Shown: positions 1 through 14,382, counted from the stretch's first letter. The stretch: DNA of 64,000 bases from Paulinella micropora (GCA_019918135.1 WBZZ01003583.1:72501-136500), one strand, 5' to 3'. Program-made: numbers and translations. Notes: a model not told the origin generated them from the sequence alone.

Positions 1-680
1 GGAGTTGGGAGCTCATATTGACAGGGTGGTTAGCCCCAGACTCGATCTTGATGCTAATATGATTTTTTTGGAATTCACGCAAATGTTTTCGTTAGGGGAG
101 TGTCCTGAATGCCAAAATTCCTTGGTTTTTTTTCGCGTCCCAATCGGAAGAAATCATGGTTGTGTGAACCAGCAGGAGTTGGGATCTCATATTGACAGGG
201 TGGCTAGCCCCAGACTTGATGTTGATGCTGATATAATTTCTTTGGAATTCACGCGAATATTTGCGTTAGGGCAGTGTCCTGCATGCCAAAATTCCCCCCC
301 TTTTTTTAAACCTTTTTTTTGCAACCTCGTCCGAATAAATCATGGTTTGTGTGAAACAGGAGGAGTTGGGAGCTCATATTGACAGGATGGCTAGCCCCAG
401 ACTGGATCTTGTTGCTGATATAATTTTTTTGGAATTCACGCAATATTTGCGTTACGGGAGTGTCCTGAATGCCAAAATTCCTTGTTTTTTAGCATATTTT
501 GTGCTCTCCCATCGGAATAAATCATGGTTTGTGGGAACCAGGAGGAGTTGGGAGCTCATATTGACAGGGTGGTAAGCAGCAGACTCGATCTTGATGCTGG
601 TATAATTTTTTTGTTGGAATTCACGCAAATATTTGCGTTAGGGGAGTGTCCTGAATGCCAAATTTCCTGGCTTTTTAGCA
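1..680. repeat. Tandem satellite, unit about 175-187 bp, at least 3.7 copies
   Basis: Four successive units begin at about 1, 175, 362 and 544, each opening with GGAGTTGGGAGCTCATATTG or a near copy. Each then carries the same blocks in the same order: an AGCCCCAGACT-like block, a TTTTTTTGGAATTCACGC block and a GTGTCCTGAATGCC-like block. The array runs off the left edge of the window, so its true size is unknown. The last unit stops near 680, where a GC-rich foldback begins. Reading frames across it are by-products of the repeat and are not treated as genes. Confidence 0.9.
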
Positions 681-689
681 GTACTTGCC

Positions 690-882
690 GGTGCCTCCGG
701 CAATTGAACGTACCCTGTCGACGGGGCAGGGTGGGTCCGGGGGGCTCTCCCCCCCGGGAACCCCAGCCCGGCGATTGTACGTACCCGTTTTGCCCCCCCC
801 CTCGGGCTGGGGTTCCCGGGGGGAGGGCCCCACGGACCCCCCCTTCCCCGTCGACAGGGTACGGTCAATTGCCGGAGGTACC
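690..882. repeat. Large GC-rich foldback (inverted repeat)
   Basis: The left arm at about 690-770 is roughly 90 percent complementary to the right arm at about 803-882, with a loop of about 32 bases. Both arms contain the CCCTGTCGACGGGG core, a CAATTG block and GGGAACCCCAGCCCG at the inner ends. The outer ends read GGTGCCTCCGG and CCGGAGGTACC. No coding capacity or target-site duplication was recognised. It could be a foldback-type transposon end or a cruciform-forming satellite. Confidence 0.85.
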
Positions 883-901
883 AGCAGAACGCAAGTAAGC
901 T

Positions 902-1250
902 CTGGTGGCACAAAAACCTCAAATATCTGGAACAAAAACCTAAAATATCTGCTTTTTGTGCCACCCGCCAACAAATTTTTTTTATCTCCGAAGAGAGCGC
1001 ACCTAGAGGTGTCGGGTACACCAAACATCAGCCTCAAACCCTCGGGTGTGCGCAAACGGCACCTGGTGGCGCAAAAACCTCAATTTCCCGGTGTCTAGGC
1101 CACCCGGCGCTACAATTTTTATATTTTCGAAGAGAGCTCATCAAGAAGTGTTGGATACACCAAATATCAGCCGCTAACTCCCTCTGGTGTGCGCAAACGG
1201 CGCCTGGTGGCACAAAACCTCAATTTTCTGGTGTGGGTGCCACCCGCGGG
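902..1250. repeat. Imperfect tandem repeat, unit about 140-160 bp
   Basis: A CTGGTGGCACAAAAACCTCAA-like opening recurs at about 902, 1062 and 1203. Each is followed by a CCACCCGC-like block, and the first two units also contain CGAAGAGAGC and a TACACCAAACATCAGCC-like block. The third unit ends in a long G-rich tract (about 1249-1271). Confidence 0.8.
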
Positions 1251-1314
1251 GGGGGGGGGCGGGGGAGGGGGGTGCGCTTCGCAAACCATCCGTTCAGGTG
1301 TTGGCGCAGCCCCT

Positions 1315-1315
1315 A

Positions 1316-1356
<41 letters not shown>

Positions 1357-1401
1357 GGAGGCGCATGTGCAGAAATGCATCAGCCATTGACAGAGAAGCA
1401 C

Positions 1402-1453
<52 letters not shown>
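1315..1453 (+). mobile_element. SINE 3' end fragment between two (ATT)n tracts
   Basis: An (ATT)n tract at 1315-1353 is followed by the 3' end module of the SINE family seen further on: GGAGGCGCATG, the TGCA/GAAA/TGCA hairpin, then TCAGCCATTGACAGAGAAGC. A second (ATT)n tract runs to 1453. No tRNA-like head is present, so this is a 5'-truncated copy, the usual outcome of target-primed reverse transcription. Confidence 0.75.
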
Positions 1454-1684
1454 GGACACCGTGATAGCCCAGTGGTCAAGTTCTACCATCTGGGCCCTGT
1501 CGCCAGTTCGATTCCCGTCGGTGCCACCAGTATTTTCATTGAACATACCGGTCCGTCTGGAAGTGTTGGAACTGCCCGTGCGGGGGTGTCATTAGAGCCT
1601 ATCGTCAATTCTTCGTACTCCCCTCACGGGTGAGACGATGGAGGCGCATGTGCAGAAATGCATCAGCCATTGACAGAGAAGCAC

Positions 1685-1735
<51 letters not shown>
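1454..1735 (+). mobile_element. SINE copy 1, tRNA-derived, (ATT)n tail
   Basis: The copy opens with a tRNA-like head. A Pol III A box TAGCCCAGTGG lies at 1465-1475 and a B box AGTTCGATTCC at about 1505-1515. The head is closed by a CGGTGCC end that pairs with the GGCACCG-like 5' end. A body of about 130 bp follows, containing TATTTTCATTGAACATACCG and CTCCCCTCACGGGTGAGACG. The 3' end module (GGAGGCGCATG, short hairpin, TCAGCCATTGACAG) and an (ATT)n tail complete it. The A and B boxes imply Pol III transcription and the tail implies LINE-driven mobilisation; both are inferred from family knowledge. Confidence 0.85.
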
Positions 1736-1783
1736 GATGGAGGCGCATGTGCAGAAATGCATCAGCCATTGACAGAGAAGCAC

Positions 1784-1821
<38 letters not shown>

Positions 1822-1883
1822 GAGGCACATGTCCAGGATCTGGATCTGATGCTATAGTCTGAGGAAGCCTATTATTATTATTA
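1736..1883 (+). mobile_element. Two tail-only retroelement fragments with (ATT)n tails
   Basis: The first fragment (about 1736-1818) is another 3' end module of the SINE family. The second (about 1818-1883) carries a different sequence after the shared GGAGGCACATG: TCCAG, loop GAT, CTGGA, then a block ending GAGGAAGCCT and a short (ATT)n. This second type recurs at 15327 and 15408. It marks a separate element family that uses the same 3' signal. Confidence 0.7.
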
Positions 1884-1924
1884 AGTAGCAGTAGTAGTAG
1901 CTTGGCTGTAGTAATAGTATAGTA

Positions 1925-1925
<1 letters not shown>

Positions 1926-1994
<69 letters not shown>
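1926..1994. repeat. (TAG)n microsatellite
   Basis: About 23 nearly perfect TAG triplets follow a short AGTAGTAG/TAATAGTATAG lead-in. It lies about 350 bp upstream of the host gene start. No function is implied by the sequence. Confidence 0.95.
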
Positions 1995-1995
<1 letters not shown>

Positions 1996-2349
1996 CCAGA
2001 AACGTATAGCAGTATTCAGGTGGCCATCGTTGTTGTTGATACGGTTTTTTTTGTTGTTGTTGATGTAGAGGAATCTTTTTTGTATGTGTGCAAGTTTGTA
2101 AGACTAAATATTTTTGCGCCATTTATTACGAATGGGAATATCAAAAAAAGAAAACTGGAGATGTATAGATAATATTGATGGTGCAAACTGCAAAAATCGA
2201 TAAAAAACGAATGAAGGTGCTTCACAAGAGTCCTTTGTGTAAAATTTGCTACCAAACCGAGCAATAAAATCAAAAGATTTCAAACAAAACCATCCCTGTT
2301 GGTGGCAAATCAAAAACTGATGAACTTACTGTGGTAGCAGCTGGTAGAT
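1995..2349 (+). promoter_or_regulatory. Upstream region of the repeat-rich host gene
   Basis: This 355-bp AT-rich stretch lies between the TAG microsatellite and the first ATG chosen for the host gene. It contains TTGTTGTTG runs and AT-rich blocks such as AATAAAATC. No convincing TATA box or initiator could be fixed by eye. An additional 5' exon encoding a better signal peptide could lie here or further upstream, because the TTAG near 2370 could also serve as a splice acceptor. Confidence 0.3.
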
Positions 2350-6885
<4,536 letters not shown>

Positions 6886-8084
6886 GAGAGGATCGGAGGC
6901 CGTGGGTCAGGGGGGGGGAGGAAGAGAAAGAAAGCGAGAGAGAGAGAGAGGGAGAGAGAGAGAGAGAGAGAAAGAAGAGAGAGACAGACAGACAGACTGA
7001 CAAAGACAGAGACCGTATCAGTCTTTTGTTATGCTATTTCTTGATAGGGAACTGTTTTATGGAGAACAACCGCATTGTGTGATGGACAAAACTTGGAAAT
7101 GCCCCAGTGAATATAGCAGCAACTCAGGCTAACACTCATTATTGGGACCGAGTTAGTTTCTTTTCTTGAACACCTTTGAACTTGATAAGTCAGAAGTAAC
7201 CAATGGAAAATGAAATTTGAGGAACGAGTCATCGTGTGAAGAAAGCTACACAACGAAGCCTCACCATCCAGCGCATGAATTTAGCCGTCATCGTGTTTAA
7301 TAATATTAATGGTCTCAACTTCAGTCACTGCAGTCGTCATGACAGTATGACGAGATGATCAGACGTGACTCTCTGAATAGTCACAGTGGAGCGGGTAACT
7401 TCAGATAATACGTTGCGGCATGCGTAGCAAGGAACAGTAGTACGGCAGGATCGCGTCATCGTGATACTCAATCAACTAGATTCACAGGAAAGTGACTAAT
7501 ATTGATACTATAAATTAACACTTAACCCGGCAATCCACATTTGTGGTTTAAAACCACATTTGTGGATCTTGTGGATTGTTCAAGTTTTAAGCCCCAAATG
7601 TGGCAATATTAGAATATTAGCAGTACTTTGTTTGTTGTGAGTTTGATAGTATTACAACTCTTTAAGTAAGCAGATATAACGAACTCTTAATAGGAACACT
7701 ATGGCTGCTTTGAGTCCTGACTAGTGTGAGCAGGTGAAATACAAGTAAATAGTAAAGAGGTCACTTCGTTTATTTACATAATTTCGAACTTATTGCAGGC
7801 TTGGGTTCAACGTACGGTCCAGTGTAGAACTTAGATTGTGAGGTCTCCAGACGGTTCTCAAACGGATGGTGCATTTGTCTTCAAGTTAACAGTCATACTT
7901 GAAACTGGTACTGTCGGGTTGGTAGACTTGAAAATGCCAAATTGATTTGGGGAGGTTAAGCGAAAATGACTGGGAACGGTAAAAATGACATTCAAACATT
8001 GCGTTCTTCCGTTCTCGTCCTTGTTCACAAATTTATCGTACATGCATGTTCAGCACAGGAAATCATCCGGGGAAAAGGGCAATA
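6886..8084. other. Noncoding stretch downstream of the host gene
   Basis: No supported gene. It begins with a G-rich and (GA)n/GACA tract (about 6908-7000), probably the 3' untranslated region. A small palindromic cluster at about 7530-7585 repeats CCACATTTGTGG twice around GTTTAAAAC. The remainder is AT-rich unique sequence without ORFs above about 75 codons. Confidence 0.6.
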
Positions 8085-8355
8085 TTGCTGTTGACATTCA
8101 AGACAACAACAAAAATTAGTTTTTCATTTTTGTGTCAGATTTTCATTTTTGTGAGTTTTTCATTTTTGTGACAAAAATTCAAATTTTCAAATTTAACGGT
8201 AACATTTCGAGAAAATTTACGATATTTTGCGGACGAATATAGCCGTTAATTTGAAAAATTCAAATTTTCACCCAAAATCAAATTCCAACCAAAACTGAAA
8301 TTCCAACCAAAACAGAAAAATCAATTTTTTTTGTTGTCTTGAATGTCAACAGCAA
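8085..8355. mobile_element. MITE copy 1 (Tc1/mariner-type, TA target site)
   Basis: A 271-bp element has perfect 24-bp terminal inverted repeats that start TTGCTGTTGACATTCAAG, with near-complementarity continuing to about 40 bp. It is flanked on both sides by TA (8083-8084 and 8356-8357), the target duplication of the Tc1/mariner superfamily. There is no coding capacity. A second copy, nearly identical along its length, lies at 49406-49679, so the family was recently active. An autonomous partner would supply the transposase; none is in this window. Confidence 0.92.
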
Positions 8356-8357
8356 TA

Positions 8358-9118
8358 TATGAAGGAACAAGGCAATAGTTAATCTTTTCTAAAAAGATCT
8401 TTGACTTAATCGTTTGAAATCATTTCTGAACGGAATCGAAAACTAGTTAGTGAAGTCGAAAAGTCGTGCAGAGGAGAATCTGATGAACAGGTTAAAAAGA
8501 GTGATTTATCTACTGTAAAGGTTTTGGCCTGTCGTTAAGGTGCTCAGTCTGATAGCTCCATATGTTCCCCCCCAGACCTAACTGTTGAGTTGATTTGCGT
8601 ACAGAATGAGTGATTAACGAACAAAGTGTGTTGTCTCATTAAAAAAAATTAGAAGAAACTCAAATTGAAAGAGAGGTGGATGAGTCTCTTAAACTATTGG
8701 AGAGTAAAAGAATGATGCGTCTATATCAAGTTGGCGCGATGCAGATGATGATCAGCCGGGGCCGGATATCCTTGATTCGCAGCAGGACTGGGACAATTGA
8801 GGCGCAGTAGCGAGCGAAGATATCGAGGGGGCGATGTAGAGCCATAGGGAATTAGGTGACCGGGTATCACATAGCCGAGATGAACTAATGAAGCACCAAG
8901 TGTGCAGTGCCGATATAACCACTGAGGGGTTCAATTTCGGTGAGAATAATCGTTGACCTGCATGCACAAGAGGCGATCAATGACTTACATGGACACGCCG
9001 GTCATGGCGTAATGTTTCTAGGGACGACGACTGTTCAAGTGGGAAAAGCGCTGGGCGGGGGCCGGGCGGGTGAAGCCATTACGATAGGTAAAACCCACTT
9101 GAGAGTGATAGGGGATGG
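8358..9118. other. Unique sequence, no supported gene
   Basis: AT-rich at first, more GC-balanced after about 8740. A plus-strand frame from 8940 (113 codons) overlaps the possible minus-strand exon at 9119-9349 and has no recognisable domain. I do not call it. Confidence 0.4.
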
Positions 9119-9349
9119 CTACTCCTTGGACTTGGCTTGCTTGCCCTTCTGGAAGACATGCAGCGGGAAGGATTCGCCGGTGATGAGGGTACCTCCAAGA
9201 CGTCGACGCTTAAGAACGTTGGCGGGAAGCAGACTTTTGTCCTTGATCTTCTTGAAGGGACGCCACTCGATATGGCGATAAACGACTTGATCGTTGGTGA
9301 TATCGAAGAGGAGGCCTAGGGGCTTCCAGAAGGCATTCTCACACGTAGG
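9119..9349 (-). CDS. Possible terminal exon or gene fragment, unrecognised
   Basis: On the minus strand an open frame of about 75 codons begins after a possible splice acceptor (GTGTGAG) and ends at a stop at 9119. Visible segments include FWKPLGLLFDITNDQVVYRH, an LPANVLKRRRLGGTLITGES stretch and a basic tail QKGKQAKSKE. The composition looks like real protein rather than repeat, unlike its neighbours. No upstream exon could be identified and no family is recognised. It may equally be a fragment of an old transposon ORF. Confidence 0.3.
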   Translation of the reverse strand, partial: PTCENAFWKPLGLLFDITNDQVVYRHIEWRPFKKIKDKSLLPANVLKRRRLGGTLITGESFPLHVFQKGKQAKSKE

Positions 9350-10089
9350 AGTTAGCGTTAAGGTCGATAGGGTCATAGGTACAGGAAGGTAGACATGTAC
9401 ACATACGTACATTCAGCTAGATTATGTCAGCAGTCGAATATTTTTTCTTTCTCTTCTCTTACGTATAATGGATAGACAGATAATAACAGAATAGTTTAGT
9501 TTAATGAGAGATTGAGAACAGATAGAGCAGTGGGGTAGAGTAGCGTCTCACTTCGTGTGTGAGTAGTGTAGGTTCTCTCTCGAAAAGAGCTAAGGAGCAA
9601 TTGAAAAGGGCCATTGAGTAGGCCATTCATTAGAGTGCCCGTTAGGATGACCCCAGAGACTACGGCACAGATAAGAGCCGAGGGGCGTAAGAAGTTGTTA
9701 CAGTTGGAGGTGCGAATGAGAGATAACATGTTTGTGTGGCGAAATTTCAGCGTATTTTACGGACATTTTCGTCTAATTTTGCGGACATTTCAGTAGACGT
9801 TGTTGTGTCGATGAGTGTCAAGTAGTGTGTGCGTGCGGTGTTACACCCTTGTGAACTGTCTGAGGTGTTGCGTGTGTATGACATTGTGTCTGCCATGTGT
9901 TTGGCATTGGCATTTCGATTGCCAAAAACACGCGTACGTATACGTAGAGAGAGAGAGACACCCAGACATGAGACACTTTTTCCTTTTCATCCACATTTTG
10001 CCTTTGTCCCCATTTGGTCGAGCGGGCGTGGGGGGAGAGAATTTCACAAGCTTGCTCGTTTTGCTTAGACTGATGTCCTTCCGGGCCCG
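9350..10089. other. Noncoding stretch
   Basis: Unique sequence with no supported gene. Two similar short blocks, TTTTACGGACATTTTCG and TTTTGCGGACATTTCAG, lie next to each other near 9755-9795. They resemble the GGACATTTCGG arms of the inverted repeat at the right end of the window, but the match is short. Confidence 0.4.
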
Positions 10090-10245
10090 ACCAGCTCCCT
10101 GTCCAGCTTCCAGCTTCCATTTTCAGCTTCCAGTCCGGCTTCCAGCTTCCAGTCCCAGCTTCTAGCTCCCATTTCCAGCTTCCAGCTTCCAGTCCGGCTT
10201 CCCGCTTCCAGTCCCGGCTTCCAGCTCCCAGTCTCAGCTCTCCTT
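10090..10245. repeat. CCAGCTTCCAGT-type minisatellite
   Basis: Degenerate 6-13 bp units built from CAGCTTC, CCAGTC and CGGCTTC recur for about 155 bp. Minus-strand frames across it encode only GSWKLEAG-like repeats, which I regard as artefact. Confidence 0.85.
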
Positions 10246-10954
10246 TTTTTCTTTCAGTGTTATTTAGCAATCATGGCTTGTCCTGGGCAAGACTTTAAAC
10301 TGCATCCAGTTTCAGTAGTTAGAATGTTAGTAACATATATTTTCATTTAGTATAAGGACTCGACGTGTGTGGGTGCCCTTTCTGGCCACACTAGTATAGT
10401 TCATTCTCTTTTTCCTCTTATACATATTTCTTTCTTTGGATGGATAGAGAGTAGACAAGCTAGCTAGACGAGTAGGTCTATAGTAACTAATCTAAGCATT
10501 AGATAGTGCGTGCGAGTGTATCATGCATTTTGTTTTAGAGGGTATGTACGAACATAGGCTCAAAAGGCTCTTAAGTCTGAATATCTTCAATAACATTCTG
10601 CTAATTTATTTTGCTTTCTATATTGTTTAGTCTTGGTGCTATTTTGTTTGAGAGTTCTCACTTATTTTGTTTTTTAGTGCGTTTGTGTGTTGACATACTG
10701 TCTCAATATGTATTTTTGGTGTCGATGCATATGTATTATGCCTCGTACGTTATATCGCGTTTGCATTATATCTTTATGTGATGCTGATGGATGAACATCA
10801 TCATATGATTACACTATACGTGTATGAATCTTTATGTTTGTGTTTTTATCCTGATTTACATGATATAGTTAGTGCTTGTTTACTTGGTGTTATATTGCGA
10901 TTATCGTGTTGTGTTGTGTCGATTGAAGCAGTATAGATCAACACAGTGAGGGTC

Positions 10955-11007
<53 letters not shown>

Positions 11008-11329
11008 AGGCAGAGCAGCAGGCAGAGCGAATGCTATCATAGAGGAGCCAGAGAGAGTGAGTAAGTGAGGCTCAAGAGTAATTAGTATGAGAGAGATAGT
11101 AAGCCTGCGTGAGATTAATGCGTGCGTGCACCATGAATGACGAGCAGCTAGCGTGATTGTGTGCATAGGATAGCTTTTAGCCTATAGAGAGAAAAGACAC
11201 TTTGCAATTGTGAGTAGTCGTGAGTAGAGCTGACGAAGGAGAGAGAACACTACGAACCGGAAAGTCTAGGCGATTTCACGTTTGAAAATGAAAAAAAAAT
11301 GCATGCTGTTTTGCGTTCAGAAATAATAA
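10246..11329. other. Noncoding stretch with (GA)n tract
   Basis: AT-rich unique sequence without a supported gene. A (GA)n microsatellite of about 45 bp lies at about 10962-11006. No transposon ends were recognised. Confidence 0.5.
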
Positions 11330-11880
11330 ATTAGTCATTTTTCATACATTCTAAAACCATGCATTAGTCAAAAATGACTAAACTTTTATAAGAAAAATTG
11401 ACTAATGTGTCATAATCATATAGTTTTAAAAATATATTACATTAATGACTACTTCATTCCGTGTAATTATTGACTAATTTATCATTTTAGAGCTTGTTTC
11501 AACATACAACCCACTAAGTACATGACTAAAAATGACTAATCAGTCAAAAAACGACAAATCTGTCATAAAAGCTGATTTGTCATTTCGACAAATCCGTCAA
11601 ACCACCGTGAAACCACCTCAATAAAATCACCACACATTAGTCAAAGTGACAGCGTTTTTTTACTAATAAGGTGCAGAAAAACAACATATAAAATTTTTCT
11701 GCACCTTATTAGTCATAAAATGACTAATTTTCTTGCTTGATTAGTCAATTTTTGTATTATCCGATATTTGTCTGGTCCTGATTAGTCAAAAATGACTAAC
11801 TTTTTCAATTTTTTATTTATTCAATATTTTGCAAAAATGACTAATCTGTCAACAAATGAACAATTTGTCATGAAATTTTT
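11330..11880. repeat. Block rich in TTAGTCA / TGACTAA heptamers
   Basis: About fifteen copies of TTAGTCA or its complement TGACTAA, plus near variants (TGTCATTT, GACAAATC), occur in about 550 bp. They are often paired face to face as TTAGTCAAAAATGACTAA. Spacing is irregular, so this is not a simple tandem repeat. The heptamer resembles half-variants of bZIP (AP-1/GCN4-like) binding sites, but nothing here shows regulatory use. A perfect hairpin lies inside the block. Confidence 0.75.
11662..11713. repeat. Perfect 20-bp inverted repeat
   Basis: The arm ACTAATAAGGTGCAGAAAAA (11662-11681) is exactly complementary to the arm at 11694-11713, around a 12-base AT-rich loop. It sits within the TTAGTCA-rich block and ends in the same heptamer, so the block may be a decayed foldback or MITE. 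Confidence 0.9.
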
Positions 11881-11888
11881 TTATTGAT

Positions 11889-12264
11889 CCTTACTTACTT
11901 ACTTACTTGCTTAGTTACTTACTTACTTACTTACTCACTTACTTACTCACTTACTTACATACGTAGTTACTTACTTACTTACTTACTTACATACATACAT
12001 ACTTATTTACCAACTTACTTATATTTGCTTACTTACTTACTTGCTTACTTGCTTGCTTACTTGCTTACTTGCTTACTTACTTACTTACTTGCTTACTTAC
12101 TTACTTGCTTATTTACGTACTTACATACTAACTTACTAACTTACAGTCATACATACATACTTACTTACTTATGTTTACTTACTTACTTACTTACTTACTT
12201 ACTAATACTACTTACTTACTTATTTATACTTGCTTACTTGCTTACTTACTTACTTACTTACTCG
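11889..12264. repeat. (CTTA)n tetranucleotide tract
   Basis: About 375 bp of CTTA repeats with CTTG, CATA and CTAA variants. A second, shorter CTTA tract closes the SINE train at 15808-15890. Tyr/Leu-rich frames across it are artefacts. It is not a telomere repeat. Confidence 0.95.
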
Positions 12265-12335
12265 TGCAGGGAAGAAGGTTGAGGCGGTTGCAGCGGCGGT
12301 AGCCACCATGTCAGAAGACGGGTTCGAAGCAGGTG

Positions 12336-12433
<98 letters not shown>

Positions 12434-12478
12434 GTTATTGTTGTTGTTGTTGTTATTATTGTTATTATTATTATTAGT
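12265..12478 (+). mobile_element. Retroelement 3' end fragment with long (ATT)n tail
   Basis: A short unique piece (about 12266-12335, including GTTGAGGCGGTTGCAGCGG and CCACCATGTCAGAAG) runs into about 140 bp of ATT repeats with TGT interruptions. The piece lacks the GGAGGCGCATG module of the other tails, so its family is uncertain. SINE copy 2 begins directly in the tail. Confidence 0.5.
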
Positions 12479-12751
12479 GGCACCGCGATAGCCCAGTGGT
12501 TAAGGTCTACCATCTGGGACCTGTCGCCAGTTCGATTCCCATCGGTGCCAGTATTTTCAAAGGATATTTTCTTTGAAAGTATTGGTCTGTCTGGAAGGCT
12601 TGGAGCTGCCTTGCGGGGGTGTCAGTAGAGCCTATCGTCAACTCTTCGTACTCCCCTCACGGGTGAGACGATGGAGGCACATGTGCAGAAATGCATTCGC
12701 CATTGACTGAGAAGCACTATTATTTTTATTATTATTATTATTGTTATTGTT
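12479..12751 (+). mobile_element. SINE copy 2, divergent subfamily
   Basis: The tRNA-like head is present (A box TAGCCCAGTGG, B box AGTTCGATTCC) with several differences from the other copies, such as ACCGCGATAG and GGTTAAGGTC. The two ends of the head, GGCACCG and CGGTGCC, are perfectly complementary over 7 bp. The body and 3' end module are diverged (CATTCGCCATTGACTGAG) and the tail is an interrupted ATT tract. It is the oldest-looking full copy in the train. Confidence 0.85.
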
Positions 12752-12754
12752 AAT

Positions 12755-12984
12755 GACACCGTGATAGCCCAGTGGTCAAGTTCTACCATCTGGGCCCTGT
12801 CGCCAGTTCGATTCCAGTCGGTGCCACCAGTATTTTCATTGAACATACCGGTCCGTCTGGAAGTGTTGGAACTGCCCTTGCGGGGGTGTCATTAGAGCCT
12901 ATCGTCAATTCTTCGTACTCCCCTCACGGGTGAGACGATGGAGGCGCATGTGCAGAAATGCATCAGCCATTGACAGAGAAGCAC

Positions 12985-13035
<51 letters not shown>
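12755..13035 (+). mobile_element. SINE copy 3
   Basis: Complete unit with tRNA-like head, body, 3' hairpin module and about 50 bp of (ATT)n tail. It lacks the roughly 40-bp internal duplication carried by several later copies. It begins inside the tail of copy 2, and copy 4 begins at the end of its own tail. Confidence 0.88.
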
Positions 13036-13303
13036 GGACACCGTGATAGCCCAGTGGTCAAGTTCTACCATCTGGGCCCTGTCGCCAGTTCGATTCCCGT
13101 CGGTGCCACCAGTATTTTCATTGAACATACCGGTCTATTTCTGGACCAGTATTTTCATTGAACATACCGGCCCGTCTGGAAGTGTTGGAACTGCCCTTGC
13201 GGGGGTGTCATTAGAGCTTATCGTCAATTCTTCGTACTCCCCTCACGGGTGAGACGATGGAGGCGCATGTGCAGAAATGCATCAGCCATTGACAGAGAAG
13301 CAC

Positions 13304-13340
<37 letters not shown>
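13036..13340 (+). mobile_element. SINE copy 4, with internal duplication
   Basis: Complete unit. After the head, the block containing AGTATTTTCATTGAACATAC is present twice, separated by TCTATTTCTGG. The same duplication occurs in copies 5, 6 and 8 and marks a subfamily. It ends in an (ATT)n tail. Confidence 0.88.
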
Positions 13341-13341
<1 letters not shown>

Positions 13342-13421
13342 TGGATGCACATGGCCTTTTGGCTCAGCAATTGGCAGGAGATACACTATTATATTATTAT
13401 TATTATTATTATTATTATTAT
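13341..13421 (+). mobile_element. Tail-only fragment of a second family (GCC-TTTT-GGC hairpin)
   Basis: Contains CTGGATGCACATG, then GCC, TTTT, GGC, then TCAGCAATTGGCAGGAG and an (ATT)n tail. The flanks match the SINE 3' module while the stem bases differ. The same element end recurs at 14237-14382. Confidence 0.75.
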
Positions 13422-13997
13422 GGAGGGGTGCACAGTATGGCACCCCACGGGAAGAGGAGGTGGTTGGGCCTCTTCCCACTGGTTTCGAGGCTATGTCGTT
13501 GTGTTGGCTCCGAGGCTATGTTGTTGTGTTGGTTCCGAGGCTATGTTGTTGTGTTGGTTCCGAGGCTCTCTTGTTGTGTGGGTTCCGAGGCTATGTCGAT
13601 GTGGGTTCCGAGGCTATGTTATTGTGTTGGTTCCGAGGCCATGTCGTTGTGTTGTTTTTTATAAGACATACACCACGTGGGATCAAAGGGGTATTTACAT
13701 TCCGCGATCTAGGGGTGGTGACGGGTTTCGAGGCGTCCCAGATACTTACCACAAAACGTCCTCATGCGCTGGCAGACCGCATGAAATGTCTGCTACCCCT
13801 GTGAGTATCTCCATGCGGGCCCTACCCAGTCTCGTGGAGCTCTCACGCGGGGAGGATCGATCATTTGTAGTTGATTTCCTGCATGGTACCCGACACTGTG
13901 CGGGTAGTAGGGACTTCCTTTTGGGGCCTTCTATGCAGGATGGTTAGAGTCACTCTTCCCTCCCCAACATACTCACTGTAGTCCCTGTTGGGTCGAG
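13422..13997. other. Unique insert with 25-bp minisatellite
   Basis: Between two retroelement tails lies a unique stretch. At 13481-13654 seven units of about 25 bp (GGTTCCGAGGCTATGTTGTT plus TGTGTT and variants) are repeated. About 320 bp of unrecognised sequence follows. A plus-strand frame crosses it, but it is continuous only because of the repeat and the ATT tract, so no gene is called. Confidence 0.6.
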
Positions 13998-14052
13998 GGA
14001 TGGAGGCGCATGGCCCTCGGGCTCAGCCATGACAGATCAATATATAAATATA

Positions 14053-14111
<59 letters not shown>

Positions 14112-14112
14112 G
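13998..14112 (+). mobile_element. Tail-only fragment of a third family (GCCC-TC-GGGC hairpin)
   Basis: GATGGAGGCGCATG is followed by a GCCC/GGGC stem with a two-base loop, then TCAGCCATGACAGATC, an ATATA linker and about 20 ATT units. It again keeps the flanks but swaps the stem sequence compared with the main SINE. Confidence 0.7.

Positions 14113-14382
<270 letters not shown>

Noticed and set aside
1-680. CRISPR-like array of direct repeats
   Set aside because: Units of about 180 bp are contiguous, without short repeats and unique spacers; this is eukaryotic satellite DNA.
1454-1524. Functional tRNA gene
   Set aside because: Pol III boxes are good, but the D, anticodon and T stems do not fold and the unit continues into a SINE body and (ATT)n tail.
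1294-1546. Frames encoding runs of Ile, Tyr, Asn or Leu across the (ATT)n tracts (also at 12.3, 13.0-13.4, 14.2-15.6 kb)
   Set aside because: They are translations of the trinucleotide repeat in SINE tails; the flanking residues are SINE sequence.
8940-9281. 113-codon plus-strand ORF
   Set aside because: Its second half is antisense to a better-looking minus-strand frame; no domain and no splice support.
9818-10270. 150-codon minus-strand ORF rich in GSW and EAG
   Set aside because: Translation of the CCAGCTTC minisatellite.
11889-12264. Telomere-like repeat
   Set aside because: CTTA units with no G-rich telomeric strand pattern; simple microsatellite.
13249-13947. 232-codon plus-strand ORF
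   Set aside because: Starts in a SINE tail, crosses an ATT tract and a 25-bp minisatellite; no protein-like segment.
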